64,000 nucleotides of DNA. It comes from Pseudovibrio denitrificans JCM 12308 (lineage in GTDB: Bacteria > Pseudomonadota > Alphaproteobacteria > Rhizobiales > Stappiaceae). Within the stretch, counting starts at the first letter, position 1, and each line of letters begins with the position of its first letter. The translations under genes and the position numbers were made by a program. This document shows, piece by piece, positions 63,727-64,000 of the stretch. The DNA lies in NCBI RefSeq assembly GCF_001310815.1, contig NZ_BAZK01000010.1:1-64000 (forward strand), read 5' to 3'. The notes under the pieces were generated by a model. That model did not search any database and had not been told where the DNA came from. It saw nothing but the letters and a program-made list of their open reading frames with translations.

Positions 63727-64000
63727 ATGATAAAGGCACTACGCCTTAATGCTGCAGACAATGTTGCAACCCTGCTGGAAGATGCCGGCAAGGGCGAGAC
63801 AGTTCTGGTGATCTCCGAACAGAACGAAAGCCTGGGAGAGCTGGAACTTCTGCAAGCTATTCCCTTTGGCAACAAAGTCGCGCTGCGCCCCATGAAACCA
63901 GAGGATCATCTGATTAAAGGTGGCGTCGCAGTCGGCAAGGCGATCAAGCCTGTCCCACAAGGACAACTTGCTCACGTTCAAAATATTCGAAGCTTAAATC
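63727..64000 (+). CDS. UxaA family hydrolase, SAF domain (altronate dehydratase small-subunit type), partial at window edge
   Basis: Ninety-one codons are visible and the gene continues past the window. The segment ELLQAIPFGNKVALRPMKPE and then GGVAVGKAIKPV, with HVQNIRS, matches the SAF domain. This domain forms the small subunit of UxaA-like altronate/galactarate dehydratases and related sulfo-lyases. It may be a stand-alone small subunit ending soon after or the start of a fused enzyme. GGAG lies six bases before the ATG. Two GntR-type palindromes upstream fit control of a hexuronate or sugar-acid pathway. Confidence 0.75.
   Translation, partial: MIKALRLNAADNVATLLEDAGKGETVLVISEQNESLGELELLQAIPFGNKVALRPMKPEDHLIKGGVAVGKAIKPVPQGQLAHVQNIRSLN

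Overview
The window looks like chromosomal DNA of a marine alphaproteobacterium. The GC content is moderate and genes are tightly packed. It carries the alphaproteobacterial assimilatory sulfur cluster (cysG-DUF2849-cysI-cysH-DUF934), a DUF1127 small protein, a PleD-like regulator, Tat-exported TRAP and Liv-type binding proteins, and RIME-like hairpins. The protein sequences remind me most of Pseudovibrio or relatives, but that is inference from memory. I saw no rRNA, tRNA, IS element or CRISPR array.

Layout. 0.3-5.8 kb: a two-receiver diguanylate cyclase, an SDR plus aldehyde dehydrogenase pair, and an ABC exporter. 6.1-7.3 kb: a polytopic membrane protein. 7.3-12.1 kb: sulfate assimilation with siroheme synthesis. 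12.6-20 kb: a LysR regulator, DUF1127, RidA, a large unrecognised protein with an internal duplication, a Sel1-like protein and an SCP2-type thiolase. 20.3-24 kb: glycosyltransferases and a VOC protein. 24.2-27.5 kb: an HI0933-type flavoprotein, an FtrA regulator divergent from a rhodanese, and a lipoprotein. 27.6-28.4 kb has no gene but contains a strong small-RNA candidate. 28.4-34.3 kb: a Liv-type ABC operon that includes a BASS transporter. 34.6-40.7 kb: a cold-shock protein, TetR, an orphan TRAP binding protein, a NIT-domain chemoreceptor and a second flavoprotein.

40.7-57.4 kb is an exopolysaccharide locus in two divergent arms. The left arm (minus strand) holds the initiating sugar transferase, a secreted protein, an outer-membrane barrel, a Wzc-like tyrosine autokinase, a PPP-family phosphatase, a Wzy/ligase-like protein and a Wza-like export protein. 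The right arm (plus strand) opens with an RfaH/NusG-like protein behind an ops-like motif. It continues with glycosyltransferases, kinase-like and nucleotidyltransferase-like proteins, a Wzx-like flippase and a second Wzy/ligase-like protein. A 55-bp imperfect direct repeat flanks the right arm. 57.7-63.3 kb: an AraC regulator, then a LytS/LytR system beside a CstA-family transporter, which recalls the pyruvate-responsive BtsSR-BtsT arrangement. The window ends inside a UxaA-like gene preceded by two GntR(FCD)-type palindromes.

Nine genes are interrupted by frameshifts, nearly all equivalent to loss of one base. This is far above normal and suggests sequencing indels, so these genes should be read as probably functional until the sequence is checked.
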